DNA of 42,208 nt, from the NCBI GenBank assembly GCA_965223305.1, contig CBDCWT010000057.1, positions 1 through 42,208 of the forward strand. Reading direction: 5' to 3'. Made by a program: the position numbers and the translations under genes. The notes under the pieces are model-generated. The model was not told the origin of the DNA. It saw nothing but the letters and a program-made list of their open reading frames with translations, and searched no databases. Of this stretch, positions 17,045 through 26,193 are shown piece by piece; within the stretch, counting starts at the first letter, position 1; every line of letters begins with the position of its first letter. Origin of the DNA: CBDCWT01 sp965223305 (lineage in GTDB: Bacteria > Planctomycetota > Planctomycetia > Pirellulales > Pirellulaceae).

Positions 17045-17506
17045 TTACTCGATCTCGAAGATCACCTCGACCTCAACCGGAATATTGCCCGGTAGAGACC
17101 CCATTCCGACGGCACTCCGCGCGCCCACGCCTTGCTCACTCCCGAAGACTTCGGCGATCAACTCACTAAAACCGTTGATCACGGCGGGGTGCTGTTCGAA
17201 CTCGGGCGTGCAGTTGACCATTCCCAGGGTCTTCACCACACGCTTCACTCGGTCCAAGCTACCAAGCTTGGCACGTAGCGTTGCCAGAATTGCCAACCCT
17301 GTTTGGCGTGCTGCATCGTAGCCCGCCTGTTGATCTAGGTCCTGGCCGACGCGACCCTTCATCAAGCTACCGTCTGACTTAACCGGTCCGTGTCCCGAAA
17401 CATACGCCATGTTTCCCTGTACCACCACCGGTTGATAAACACCAGCGGGCTTGGGGGCCGGTGGTAACTCGAGCTTCAATTCCTGCACACGTGCTTCTGC
17501 ACTCAT
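17045..17506 (-). CDS. RidA/YjgF-family protein
   Basis: Product of 153 residues of the YjgF/RidA fold, trimeric proteins that hydrolyse reactive enamine/imine intermediates. Family features are Y-V-S-G-H-G-P, the A-A-R-Q-T-G-L-A-I-L-A helix, V-K-T-L-G-M-V-N, F-S-E-L-I-A-E-V-F-G, and the substrate-site arginine in A-R-S-A-V-G-M-G-S-L-P. It ends in P-V-E-V-E-V-I-F-E. It belongs to the longer subgroup (about 150 residues). It begins one base after the stop of the CE15 esterase gene, with AGAGGA overlapping that stop, so the two are translationally coupled. Confidence 0.92.
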   Translation of the reverse strand: MSAEARVQELKLELPPAPKPAGVYQPVVVQGNMAYVSGHGPVKSDGSLMKGRVGQDLDQQAGYDAARQTGLAILATLRAKLGSLDRVKRVVKTLGMVNCTPEFEQHPAVINGFSELIAEVFGSEQGVGARSAVGMGSLPGNIPVEVEVIFEIE

Positions 17507-17507
17507 C

Positions 17508-18785
17508 CTAGTCCTCTCTTTTCAGGAAATGCTGGTCGGCGAAGTCCAAGTAACACTTCCAATCGAACGATGTTACATCATGTACGCCCGAGCGAACATG
17601 GTAGCCGATCTGCTTCATCACGGGCTGGTTGAGCTTTGGCTGGGTGACGTCGCCGATGCCCTCGGTGCCGAGCAGCCGATAAACCGGATCTGCCTGGAGG
17701 GCGGATTCGAATTCACCGGTCGGATCGGCCCAGCGGTCTTCCTCTGCGCTGGCGATATAAACTGGCCGCGGGGCGATCAGTGCGACGAGCATATGTTGGT
17801 CGATTGGCAGTTCGGCTTCCTTCCCGTTGTACTTCTTGAAGTTGTCGCAAAACCAATGAGGAAAAGAAGAGTTAATGCGCTGCACAGTCTCTCCGAAGCG
17901 GCGGCGGCTGAGCGCGGCACCGCCACAGCCGGAGTTATTGGAGATGACGATTGCGAACCGTTCGTCGAGCGCTCCGGCCCAGAGCGCGGTCTTTCCTAAC
18001 CGCGAGTGACCCATCACCGCGACTTGCCGCTGATTGATATCATCATCCTTCTCGAAGTAGTCCATCGCGCGGCTGAGGCCCCAAGCCCAGGCGCTGATTG
18101 TGCCCCACTCATCGGGATCGTCGCTGCGTGGAAACAGCGCGTGGACGCCATTCTCGAAGCCGTCGTGGTAATCCGGGTCGATGTCTCCGCAGTAGATTGT
18201 GGCCAAGGCGTAGCCACGTCTGAGAATCGTCTCCACGTCCCAGCGGCTAGCGCTCTTCCCGCGGGTCTGTTCGGTAGCCCTGTGGTTCACCACTCCCGAG
18301 TTGGGTCGATCGCGCATCCACGACTCGGACATCTCTATGCCCCGATCGGCGTGAATGGCTTGGTTTCCTGCAAAGTTCAAGCCTACGAATGCCGGCACTG
18401 GTCGATCGCCGCCCGGCGGCAAGTAGATCAGGATCTTCATGTGCGGGCCTAGCTTGTCGCCTGAAAAGTAGACGGTCACCTGTTTTCGGGTCGCTTTGCC
18501 GTCGAGTGCTCCGCGCTCGACCGAGTCGACTTCAAAAATCATGTCCTCCCGGGGCTCGGGAACGCGACCGTACATTTCTCGCAGAAAGAGCTCGAGGATC
18601 TCGGACCGCCGTTGTGCGCGCCAGGTTTCCGGATCGTCTACCGCCTTTCCGTTGGCAAGCTGCAGCAGGGCGGGAAGTCTATAGGCGGGCACCTTGTTTT
18701 CGTCGTAGTTCGCATCTTGAGCGTGGACCGGAAACGGTGTGATCAAGACCGCCAGCCAAATCGCCGGTTTACAACTGCGGACCAT
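17508..18785 (-). CDS. CE15-type glucuronoyl esterase, secreted
   Basis: Product of 425 residues with a signal peptide (cleavage after V-H-A near residue 22). The alpha/beta hydrolase core matches family CE15, which cleaves ester links between glucuronic acid of xylan and lignin alcohols. Visible elements are the nucleophile motif V-M-G-H-S-R-L-G-K-T-A-L-W-A-G, the acid-bearing S-G-C-G-G-A-A-L-S-R-R-R-F-G-E-T, and a C-terminal catalytic His in G-V-H-D-V-T. It ends 1 bp before the RidA-like gene and is divergent from the creatininase-family gene. Together with the GH9 gene downstream it points to plant or algal polysaccharide breakdown. The start has GGGGAG upstream. Confidence 0.9.
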   Translation of the reverse strand: MVRSCKPAIWLAVLITPFPVHAQDANYDENKVPAYRLPALLQLANGKAVDDPETWRAQRRSEILELFLREMYGRVPEPREDMIFEVDSVERGALDGKATRKQVTVYFSGDKLGPHMKILIYLPPGGDRPVPAFVGLNFAGNQAIHADRGIEMSESWMRDRPNSGVVNHRATEQTRGKSASRWDVETILRRGYALATIYCGDIDPDYHDGFENGVHALFPRSDDPDEWGTISAWAWGLSRAMDYFEKDDDINQRQVAVMGHSRLGKTALWAGALDERFAIVISNNSGCGGAALSRRRFGETVQRINSSFPHWFCDNFKKYNGKEAELPIDQHMLVALIAPRPVYIASAEEDRWADPTGEFESALQADPVYRLLGTEGIGDVTQPKLNQPVMKQIGYHVRSGVHDVTSFDWKCYLDFADQHFLKRED

Positions 18786-18869
18786 GATGCTCCCCTCGAG
18801 CTAGAAGTGGCTACGTGCCCCGGTGCGAGGGCTTCAATGTACTCCATCACATCTCCCCGTGCACGCGTG

Positions 18870-18895
18870 GTTTGGTATAACACGCGGTACCAAAC
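18870..18895. promoter_or_regulatory. Palindromic operator candidate between divergent genes
   Basis: Perfect 8-bp arms GTTTGGTA and TACCAAAC separated by 10 bases, centred in the 129-bp region between the divergent CE15 and creatininase-family genes. The left half overlaps a TATAAC sequence that could be a -10 element for the plus-strand gene. The geometry suits a dimeric GntR- or LacI-type repressor; no such regulator is encoded in the window. Confidence 0.6.
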
Positions 18896-18914
18896 TTACC
18901 GGAGAGCTGATGCG

Positions 18915-19742
18915 ATGAACGACCGCGCTGCTACTGAGTACCGCTACAATCGTCTGACGTGGTCGGAGATGAACGAGGCGATCGCCCGCCAGAAGCTGGT
19001 CATTTTGCCCACAGGCTCAACCGAGCAGCACGGCCGCCATCTGCCGCTGGACGTCGATGTTTTTCTCGCCGAAAGTGTCTGCCTCGAGGTTGGACGCCGT
19101 GCCGCAGACCGAGTCCTCGTCCTTCCACCGATTTCCTACGGGCTGAATCTGCACCACATCGATTTTCCCGGCACGATTCACATTGAGCCCGAAACCTTCA
19201 TCGCCTTCTGTTTGAATATCACCAAGAGTCTCGCCTATCACGGATTCGAGAAAATACTGCTGGTCAATGGCCACGGGTCGAATGCTCCGCTGATCGAGCT
19301 CGTCGCGCGAAAGACCGTGCTGGCTACTGACTCACTCTGTTTCGCAACGTCGTACTTCAATTTTTTGATGGAGAAGTTCCTGCAAATTCGTGAGTCCGAG
19401 GTGATCGCCCATGCGGATGAGTTTGAGACCTCGCTTTACCTGCACTTAGCGCCCGATCGCGTGCAGATGGAACACGCGGTGGCCGATGATGACCGTCGCG
19501 GCAACTACGTTAGCAGTGACAGTACGGCAAACTACCCAGTCCGCTTTAATGACTATTGGGGACGTTGGACGGAAACCGGCGTACACGGGGACGCGACCAA
19601 GGGGACGGCCGAAAAAGGCGAGCAGATCTTCGAAGCGGCGGTCGAGGGATTAGTCGAACTCGTTGACGAATTGCGAGCCTGGCCGATCGAAGCGCGGAAA
19701 GACATGCATCACAATCCCGTCCAAGCAAATGTCCGCTGGTAA
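18915..19742 (+). CDS. Creatininase-family amidohydrolase
   Basis: Product of 275 residues from the ATG at 18915, with GGAG about ten bases upstream. The much longer open frame upstream crosses the promoter region and is not family-like. Family signatures are the metal-binding P-T-G-S-T-E-Q-H-G, H-L-P-L-D-V-D, L-L-V-N-G-H-G-S-N, the metal-site glutamate within A-D-E-F-E-T-S-L, and G-V-H-G-D-A-T-K-G-T-A-E-K-G near the C-terminus. Members hydrolyse cyclic amides or formamides (creatinine, FAPy intermediates of F420/riboflavin, mycofactocin peptide), so the substrate cannot be named. No partner pathway is adjacent. The palindrome upstream suggests regulation by a small-molecule-responsive repressor. 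Confidence 0.9.
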   Translation: MNDRAATEYRYNRLTWSEMNEAIARQKLVILPTGSTEQHGRHLPLDVDVFLAESVCLEVGRRAADRVLVLPPISYGLNLHHIDFPGTIHIEPETFIAFCLNITKSLAYHGFEKILLVNGHGSNAPLIELVARKTVLATDSLCFATSYFNFLMEKFLQIRESEVIAHADEFETSLYLHLAPDRVQMEHAVADDDRRGNYVSSDSTANYPVRFNDYWGRWTETGVHGDATKGTAEKGEQIFEAAVEGLVELVDELRAWPIEARKDMHHNPVQANVRW

Positions 19743-19779
19743 GGTCATGCGTGCGCTCGATGGCAAATCTGCGGAGTTT

Positions 19780-19890
19780 TCCGGAACCGAGGTGTCAGTG
19801 AGGGGGAGTTGTTTCCGGAACCCGAAGCGTCAGCGAGGGGGCGTTAAGGTACCATCGCAAGTGGTTCCCTTGCTGACGCTTCGGGTTCCG
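19780..19890. repeat. Inverted extragenic repeat (family C)
   Basis: The arms GGAACCCGAAGCGTCAGC and its exact reverse complement lie about 35 bases apart. A diverged direct copy (GGAACC-GAGGTGTCAGTGAGG) lies just upstream. The whole 19743-19988 gap between the creatininase-family gene and pyrC is otherwise featureless. This could fold into an 18-bp hairpin and end transcription from the creatininase-family gene. Confidence 0.82.
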
Positions 19891-19988
19891 ATAGGGGCCA
19901 CGGACGCAACTTTAAAGCTTGCACTTGGGATTCGATTCAGTTAGCACTCGACTGCACCACTAATCTAGGGCGATAGGCTTCGCTCCCG

Positions 19989-21320
19989 ATGAAAACGCTC
20001 ATTCAGAACGCCCAAGTCGTCCTGCCCGAGGGTTTGCAGCAGGTAGCCGTGCTGGTGGACGGCGAGAAGATCGCTGACCTCGATCCTGCACGCCACACCG
20101 CGGTCGATCGGGTGGTGGACGCCACGGGACTCCACCTGCTTCCAGGAGTTGTTGATGACCAGGTCCACTTCCGCGAGCCGGGTCTGACTCACAAAGAAGA
20201 TCTTCTTACTGCAACACGGGCAGCCGCGAAGGGCGGCGTGACGACTTTTCTGGAGATGCCGAACACCAATCCGACCACCACGACTCAAGAGAGACTAGAT
20301 CGCAAGCTCGCACTCGCTGCGGGGAAGTGTTTGGTCAATTTTGGCTTCTACGTCGGGGCTACGAGCGACAATCTGAGCGAACTCAAACACGCTCGGCGCA
20401 CGCCTGGTATCAAGATCTTCATCGGTTCCAGCACCGGGAATCTGCTCGTCGACGGACAGGAGGAGCTGGAGCAGATCTTTGCCGAGACGACCTTACCGAT
20501 CTGCGCACATTGCGAGGACGAGTCAACGGTACGAGCCAACGCTGAGCGGCTGGCGGGGACGACCGACGTCCGCGATCACTCGCGTATCAGAGATCACCGG
20601 GCGGCACTCGTGGCGACCCAGCGGGCGCTCGACCTAGCATACCGGCACTCTCATCGATTTCACGTTTTGCACGTCTCGACGGCTGCCGAAACAAAGCTCG
20701 TTGCTGATCACCGCAACCTGATCACGGCGGAGGTTTGTCCGCACCACCTGCTGCTGAACACCGGCGACTACGAGCGTCTGGGAACGCTGGCGCAGATGAA
20801 CCCGTCGCTGAAGGAGCCGGAGGACAACGAGGGACTGTGGGACGCTCTCAGTCAGGGGCGGGTTCAAGTTGTTGCCACTGACCACGCGCCGCACACACTC
20901 GAGGAGAAGCAGCAGCCGTACCCACAATCCCCAGCGGGAGTCCCAGCGGTGGAGAATTCGCTCGCCCTGCTGCTCAACCAAGTCCATTTGGGCCGTTGCA
21001 CCATCGAGCAGGTAGCGCACTGGATGTGCGATGCACCAGCCCGCGTTTGGGACCTTGTGGGCAAGGGCCGAATTCGGGTCGGTTACGACGCAGATTTGGT
21101 GCTCGTCGATTTGAACAAACGCGCCACGATCCGGAACGAAACACAGAAAACCAAGTCGCGGTGGAGTCCCTGGCATGGCAGCACACTGACCGGCTGGCCG
21201 GTGCGTACGTGGGTGATGGGCCACGAGGTCTTCCGCGACGGTGAAATCGATGAGACCCGGCAGGGCCAAGAGGTGCGATTTGACCACGCACGAGGCGGCT
21301 ATTGGGCGACCGAAACCTAA
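19989..21320 (+). CDS. pyrC: Dihydroorotase (type I)
   Basis: Product of 443 residues of the amidohydrolase superfamily, catalysing the cyclisation of carbamoyl aspartate to dihydroorotate in pyrimidine synthesis. Recognisable are D-D-Q-V-H-F-R-E-P-G-L, E-M-P-N-T-N-P, the likely carboxylated lysine in G-I-K-I-F-I-G-S-S, H-V-L-H-V-S-T-A, P-H-H-L-L-L, and the C-terminal metal aspartate in A-T-D-H-A-P-H. The first metal motif reads Q-x-H rather than the usual H-x-H; I recall the same D-D-Q-V-H-F-R-E-P-G form in Bacteroidetes enzymes, so it is probably a clade feature. It precedes the sugar cluster by 28 bp but is functionally unrelated. Confidence 0.93.
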   Translation: MKTLIQNAQVVLPEGLQQVAVLVDGEKIADLDPARHTAVDRVVDATGLHLLPGVVDDQVHFREPGLTHKEDLLTATRAAAKGGVTTFLEMPNTNPTTTTQERLDRKLALAAGKCLVNFGFYVGATSDNLSELKHARRTPGIKIFIGSSTGNLLVDGQEELEQIFAETTLPICAHCEDESTVRANAERLAGTTDVRDHSRIRDHRAALVATQRALDLAYRHSHRFHVLHVSTAAETKLVADHRNLITAEVCPHHLLLNTGDYERLGTLAQMNPSLKEPEDNEGLWDALSQGRVQVVATDHAPHTLEEKQQPYPQSPAGVPAVENSLALLLNQVHLGRCTIEQVAHWMCDAPARVWDLVGKGRIRVGYDADLVLVDLNKRATIRNETQKTKSRWSPWHGSTLTGWPVRTWVMGHEVFRDGEIDETRQGQEVRFDHARGGYWATET

Positions 21321-21348
21321 CGGCAGCAGATGTGAGTTGCAGGAAACT

Positions 21349-22308
21349 ATGGCCGTGATAGCCCTCGACCTTGGCGGCACGAAGCTGGCAAGCGCCGTAT
21401 TCGCAGACGATGGGCAAATTGTACGCAAGCAGGTGAGCCAGCTGGATGCCCGGCACGGCGGTCGTGTCGGCGAGCTCATCAGCGCCCAAGTAGAGTCGCA
21501 TCTTCTTGAGGCCCAGAGCCGCCAGATCCCGATCGAGGCAGTTGGCGTCTCTGTTCCCGGCATCTATCACCAACACTCCAGGACGGTTTGGGCGCCAAAC
21601 ATCTCGGGATGGGATGACTACCCCCTCTATTCCCAGCTGGAGGCTGTTGCACCAAGTCAACTTGTTAAGATCGATAGCGACCGCGCCTGCTATATACTGG
21701 GCGAAGTGTGGCAAGGTGGAGCGCAAGGCTGTGCCGACGCGATTTTCCTGGCCGTGGGTACCGGAATCGGGGCAGGAATACTGGTCGATGGAAGGGTGCT
21801 GCGCGGGCATCACGACATCGCTGGAGCGATCGGCTGGCTGGCCTTAGACAAGCCCTACCTGCCAGAATACGACCCGTGCGGATGTTTCGAGTACCATGCC
21901 TCTGGGGCCGGGATCGCAAAAGTTGCTCGAGACTATCTCGCGAAGGACGAAACGTATGAGGGCGTTCTCCGGCAGAGCCGTCCAAACGGGCTAACGGCCC
22001 ACGACGTCTTTGCGGCTTACGACGTCGGCGATTCATTGGCAAAGAAGGTAGTGGACAACTGCATTTCCTTTTGGGGAATGGCCGTTGCCAATCTCGTTAG
22101 CTTGTTCAACCCGGAGAAGATCATCTTCGGTGGAGGTGTCTTCGGTCCTGCATCTCAATTGATCGGCCTGATCCAAAACGAAGCCTCGAAGTGGGCGCAG
22201 CCGATCAGTATGCAGCAAGTGTCACTAGAAGCGAGCCGGCTTAGTGGCGATGCAGGTCTGGTTGGCGCCGGGTACCTGGCCCGAACGGCGCTGCACGAGT
22301 GCGATTGA
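21349..22308 (+). CDS. ROK-family sugar kinase
   Basis: Product of 319 residues starting at the ATG with AGGAAA six bases upstream. The N-terminal ATP loop is L-D-L-G-G-T-K. The sugar-binding and catalytic region includes V-P-G-I-Y, N-I-S-G-W, the base in K-I-D-S-D-R-A, and G-T-G-I-G-A-G-I. The usual ROK zinc site is present only in reduced form (D-P-C-G-C-F-E-Y-H-A-S-G). The C-terminus has I-I-F-G-G-G-V-F. It probably phosphorylates a hexose or N-acetylhexosamine released by the secreted enzymes. The next gene (MFS transporter) begins 20 bases after its stop, and the cluster continues with SIS and GH9 genes. Confidence 0.9.
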   Translation: MAVIALDLGGTKLASAVFADDGQIVRKQVSQLDARHGGRVGELISAQVESHLLEAQSRQIPIEAVGVSVPGIYHQHSRTVWAPNISGWDDYPLYSQLEAVAPSQLVKIDSDRACYILGEVWQGGAQGCADAIFLAVGTGIGAGILVDGRVLRGHHDIAGAIGWLALDKPYLPEYDPCGCFEYHASGAGIAKVARDYLAKDETYEGVLRQSRPNGLTAHDVFAAYDVGDSLAKKVVDNCISFWGMAVANLVSLFNPEKIIFGGGVFGPASQLIGLIQNEASKWAQPISMQQVSLEASRLSGDAGLVGAGYLARTALHECD

Positions 22309-22328
22309 ACCTCCGCGGAGAGCAAGAG

Positions 22329-23483
22329 TTGGACAATAGGCGAGTCGTATTCACTGCCGCGTGTCTTGGGATGCTCATCTTCGGCATCGTGATGACGACC
22401 CTCGGTCCCATCTTGCCATCGATTATCGAACGCTTCGAGCTGAAGAAAAGCGATGCCGGTTCGCTGTTCCTGCTGATGAGCTTGGGAATGCTCGTCGGCT
22501 CGGTGGTGTTCGGTCCGGTCGTTGATCGGTATGGCTTTAAGTGGTTGCTTACTGTCTCGGCTGTGTTGGTGTTTGTGGGATTGGAAGGAATTGCCTTCGC
22601 TGGCAGCCTAGCTCTGCTGCGCGGGGCAGTCTTGCTGATCGGTTTCGGGGGCGGCGTGATTAACGGGGGAACCAACGCGCTGGTGGCTGAAATCAGTAAA
22701 GAAGGACGAAGTGCCGGCCTGAGCATCTTGGGTATTTTCTTCGGCTTGGGGGCGTTCGGTGTACCTTTTGCGCTGGGAATCCTACTCGAGCGCTTTTCGT
22801 ATTCGGGCATCATCGGAAGTGTGGCCTTGCTGCTCGTTGCGCTTGTCTGTTTCTTCGCTCTCGTCCGCTTTCCCGCAGCCAAACAGCGCCAAGGGTTTCC
22901 CATCCGTCAGGGGCTGGGCCTCACCAAGGATGTCACACTCCTGTTGCTGGGATCCCTGCTGTTCCTGCAAAGTGGCATGGAGATCACCGTCAGCGGCTGG
23001 ACTGCAACCTACTTGAAGGAAGGGTTGGAGCTGGCCGACAACCAGGCCGCGCTGTATTTCTCCCTTTTCTGGGCCGGCATGATCCTAGCTCGATTGCTCC
23101 TCGCGCGTCTGCTCGTGTCGGCCTCTCCCGCGATGGTGCTGAAGGGTTCTATTGGTGTGGCTTTACTCGGTGCAGTTCTGCTCCTGGCGTCCCAGAGTCT
23201 GGTGCTGGCCGTGCCGGGGATCTTTCTAGTCGGAGCCGGGCTGGCGGCCGGCTTTCCAGTGGTGCTCGGCTACGTCGGTGATCGCTATCCGGAACTGTCG
23301 GGAACCGCCTTTAGTGTGGTGCTCGTGATGGCGTTGATCGGTGGCAGCCTGTTGCCATACTTAACCGGCGCGATTGCTGACGCAACGAATCTGAGAACAT
23401 CGCTGATCATTATTCCGGTAAGCCTGGTTTGTATGGTGATTCTGTTGACCGTGTGTCTGCGAAAACTCAAGAGGCCCGACTAG
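22329..23483 (+). CDS. MFS transporter, probably sugar
   Basis: Product of 384 residues with about twelve hydrophobic segments. The loop between helices 2 and 3 carries G-P-V-V-D-R-Y-G, the major facilitator signature, with a weaker counterpart in the second half (G-Y-V-G-D-R-Y). The start is set at a TTG preceded by GGAGAG at six bases; a GTG at 22299 overlapping the ROK gene is the alternative. Similar transporters in this clade accompany FucP/GlcP-like sugar uptake. Position between a sugar kinase and a sugar isomerase-type protein supports import of a mono- or disaccharide. Confidence 0.88.
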   Translation: MDNRRVVFTAACLGMLIFGIVMTTLGPILPSIIERFELKKSDAGSLFLLMSLGMLVGSVVFGPVVDRYGFKWLLTVSAVLVFVGLEGIAFAGSLALLRGAVLLIGFGGGVINGGTNALVAEISKEGRSAGLSILGIFFGLGAFGVPFALGILLERFSYSGIIGSVALLLVALVCFFALVRFPAAKQRQGFPIRQGLGLTKDVTLLLLGSLLFLQSGMEITVSGWTATYLKEGLELADNQAALYFSLFWAGMILARLLLARLLVSASPAMVLKGSIGVALLGAVLLLASQSLVLAVPGIFLVGAGLAAGFPVVLGYVGDRYPELSGTAFSVVLVMALIGGSLLPYLTGAIADATNLRTSLIIIPVSLVCMVILLTVCLRKLKRPD

Positions 23484-23504
23484 ACTGTTTAAGGAGTGTT
23501 ATTG

Positions 23505-24266
23505 GTGCTCGCGAAAGAATGGCTCACTGCGGCTCGAGAGAGCATGGATCGGATTGAAGAGACTCAGCTGGAGTCTATTAAGCAAGCCGCTTCGGTCATG
23601 GCAGACTCGATTGCGGCCAAACGTTGGGTTCATACGTTTGGCTGTGGTCACGCCACACTTCCCATTGAAGAGATGTATCCACGAATTGGCGGATTTGTCG
23701 GTTTTCATCCCATGATCGAGTTACCTTTGTCATTCTTCACGCATATCGTGGGAGAGATGGGAGTGCACCAATTTGTGTTCCTGGAGCGCGTTGAAGGGTA
23801 CGGCGACCAGATCATGAAGAGCTATAGCTTCGACAGCCGCGACACGATGTGGCTGTTCTCTCATTCCGGGATCAACAATGTGAACATCGATGTTGCGCAC
23901 CGGGCCAAAGAGCTGGGAATGACCGTGGTCGCAACAGGAACCGCTGAAGCGTACAGTGGGACGCCTTCCAGGCATTCGTCGGGAAGAACCCTATTTGAAG
24001 TCGCTGACATCGTGATCGACACTTGTGTGCCGGCGGCCGACGCGGCAGTGCCATTGAAGGACCACTACGACAAGATCGGACCAATCTCGACGATGTCCTT
24101 TGTGACCGTGGTGTGGATGACGATTACCACAGTAGCGGAAATCTTGGCCGATCGTGGCGAGAAACTCTACATCCACCCAACACACAACAATCCTGGTGAT
24201 ACGACCGCTCGTGAGCGACTGAGTGAAGCTCTGCGAACATACAAGGAACGGGTCACCGGCGTATAG
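23505..24266 (+). CDS. SIS-domain sugar isomerase-like protein (UPF0309 type)
   Basis: Product of 253 residues. SIS domains bind phosphosugars; here the characteristic loops are H-T-F-G-C-G-H-A near residue 43 and L-F-S-H-S-G-I-N-N near residue 115. The sequence resembles the UPF0309 group, whose members are linked to amino-sugar or muramic acid phosphate metabolism. AAGGAG at 23491 favours the GTG at 23505 (a TTG three bases earlier is also possible); the GTG at 23496 would overlap the ribosome site. It is followed by the GH9 gene after 13 bases. A likely role is isomerisation or ether/lyase chemistry on the phosphosugar made by the ROK kinase. Confidence 0.85.
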   Translation: MLAKEWLTAARESMDRIEETQLESIKQAASVMADSIAAKRWVHTFGCGHATLPIEEMYPRIGGFVGFHPMIELPLSFFTHIVGEMGVHQFVFLERVEGYGDQIMKSYSFDSRDTMWLFSHSGINNVNIDVAHRAKELGMTVVATGTAEAYSGTPSRHSSGRTLFEVADIVIDTCVPAADAAVPLKDHYDKIGPISTMSFVTVVWMTITTVAEILADRGEKLYIHPTHNNPGDTTARERLSEALRTYKERVTGV

Positions 24267-24279
24267 CACGGAGATTTCA

Positions 24280-26190
24280 ATGTCGATACGCGAGATGAAC
24301 GGAGACAGCCACAAGCGGTTATCGGGCATCGTACGACTCGGCGGAGCCGTTGCCATGGCCGGCGCAACACGTCGGAGGTGTCCGGCTGTCATTGTGCTGG
24401 GTGTCATCCTTGGCGCAGGTGTTGGCATCGCCGCCGATGAAGCGGTGCACGTGCGCGTCAATCAAGCCGGATATCTCGGAAACGACACGAAAGTCGCCAT
24501 CGCCTTCTCGCATCAATCCGTTGAAGGCGAGTTCTCAGTCGTTCGGCATCCCGTGGGGGAAATCGTCTATAGCGGTCAGATCGAACCGTCGAAGGCCAAG
24601 GGATGGGGGACGTTTGCTCATTACTACCGGCTGGACTTCAGTGGGCTCAAAAAGCCCGGTCGCTACTCGCTTGTTCTAGGTCAGTCGGAGAGCCGTTCCG
24701 CCGAGTTCCAGATTGGCAGCGACGCATTCGGGACCTATCAGGACGACCTGCTCGTCTTCATGCGGCAGCAGCGATGTGGCTATAACCCGTTTCTTGACAT
24801 GGTGTGTCATCAGCACGACGGTCGCACGGCGTACGGTCCGCGGCCAGCGTCTACTTACATTGATGTCTCTGGTGGATGGCACGACGCTGGCGACCAACTT
24901 AAGTACTTGATCACCTCCAGTAACGCCACGGCACAGATGATGTTGGCATATGAGCTGGAACCCGAGAAATTCGGAGACGTGGTCGATAAGCTTGGGCACG
25001 CGTCGCCGAACGGCATTCCGGATGTGCTCGACGAAGCTAGGTGGGGTCTCGACTGGATGCACAAAATGCATCCCAAGCCAAACGAGCTTTACCATCAGGT
25101 CGCCGATGATCGCGACCACACCGGGTGGGAGTGGCCGAACGACGACAAGTCCGACTACGGCTGGGGACCCAACAGCTATCGCGTCGTCTATTTTGCCGAT
25201 GGGCGACCTCAGGGGCTCGCAGAGTACAAGAGCAAGGCAACTGGGATCGCCAATTTGGCCGGACGATACGCGGCCACCATGGCGATGGCGTATCGCATTT
25301 GGAAGGAACGTCTAGGTGAAGATGCCTTCGCAGCAAAGTGCCTCAAGGCTGCCATCGAAGTCTATCAGCTTGGTAAAGCATCCGAAGGATTCCAGCAGGG
25401 CAATTCACATGGCGCTCCGTACCGGTACAACGAGGACACCTGGGCCGACGACATGGAGTGGGGTGCAGCGGAGCTTTATCGGGTGACTGGCGAGAAAGCC
25501 TACCTGAGCGATGCAAAGCGATATGCCGAGATCATCGGTAGCACGTCGTGGATGCCTCACGAGACGGCTCAGCACTACCAGTTCTACCCGTTTGTGAACG
25601 TGGGCCACTTTGCGTTGTACCCTCACGTCGACCAACCGTTCCAGGAAAAGCTGGCCGGTTTCTATCGTGCCGGTATCGACGCGACGGTGGAACGAGGGCG
25701 GCGCAACCCCTACCAGATCGGCGTTCCTTTCATCTGGTGTTCCAACAACCTCGTTACCGCGCTCATCACACAGATCATTCTCTACGAGGAAATGACCGGC
25801 GATTCGCGGTATCACGACTTCATGCTCGCGCAGCGAGACTGGCTGTTCGGGCGAAATCCATGGGGCACTTCCATGTTCACTGGCATTCCGAAGGGCTCTG
25901 AATTCCCCGAAGATGTGCATACGAGCGTTTGGCAGCTGACACGGAAGATAGTCCCGGGAGGCTTGGTTGATGGTCCCGTCTATGGCTCGGTGTATCGGGA
26001 TCTCAAGGGCCTGCATTTGAACGAGCCGGATGAGTTCGCGCAGTTCCAAAACGATCATGTCGTCTACCACGACGACATCGGCGACTACTCGACCAACGAA
26101 CCGACCATGGACGGGACTGCCGGTTCGATTCTCATGATGGCGTACTTTGGAGAGAACGCGCCGCAGCGCGAACGCCCTGCAAAGAGATAG
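24280..26190 (+). CDS. Glycoside hydrolase family 9 enzyme with N-terminal Ig-like domain
   Basis: Product of 636 residues. A long basic N-region and hydrophobic core (about 38-55) precede a probable cleavage after G-I-A-A. Next is the N-terminal Ig-like cellulase domain (V-N-Q-A-G-Y-L ... G-R-Y-S-L-V-L-G), then the (alpha/alpha)6 GH9 catalytic domain. The nucleophile-side aspartates are in G-G-W-H-D-A-G-D-Q (about 197-205). The acid glutamate is in S-T-N-E-P-T-M-D-G (about 606). R-N-P-W-G-T-S-M-F also matches. GH9 enzymes act on cellulose, mixed-linkage glucan or, in some clades, on glucosaminides. The ATG at 24280 has GGAG at eight bases. It ends convergently 3 bp from the DUF5009 gene. Confidence 0.92.
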   Translation: MSIREMNGDSHKRLSGIVRLGGAVAMAGATRRRCPAVIVLGVILGAGVGIAADEAVHVRVNQAGYLGNDTKVAIAFSHQSVEGEFSVVRHPVGEIVYSGQIEPSKAKGWGTFAHYYRLDFSGLKKPGRYSLVLGQSESRSAEFQIGSDAFGTYQDDLLVFMRQQRCGYNPFLDMVCHQHDGRTAYGPRPASTYIDVSGGWHDAGDQLKYLITSSNATAQMMLAYELEPEKFGDVVDKLGHASPNGIPDVLDEARWGLDWMHKMHPKPNELYHQVADDRDHTGWEWPNDDKSDYGWGPNSYRVVYFADGRPQGLAEYKSKATGIANLAGRYAATMAMAYRIWKERLGEDAFAAKCLKAAIEVYQLGKASEGFQQGNSHGAPYRYNEDTWADDMEWGAAELYRVTGEKAYLSDAKRYAEIIGSTSWMPHETAQHYQFYPFVNVGHFALYPHVDQPFQEKLAGFYRAGIDATVERGRRNPYQIGVPFIWCSNNLVTALITQIILYEEMTGDSRYHDFMLAQRDWLFGRNPWGTSMFTGIPKGSEFPEDVHTSVWQLTRKIVPGGLVDGPVYGSVYRDLKGLHLNEPDEFAQFQNDHVVYHDDIGDYSTNEPTMDGTAGSILMMAYFGENAPQRERPAKR

Positions 26191-26193
26191 CTA

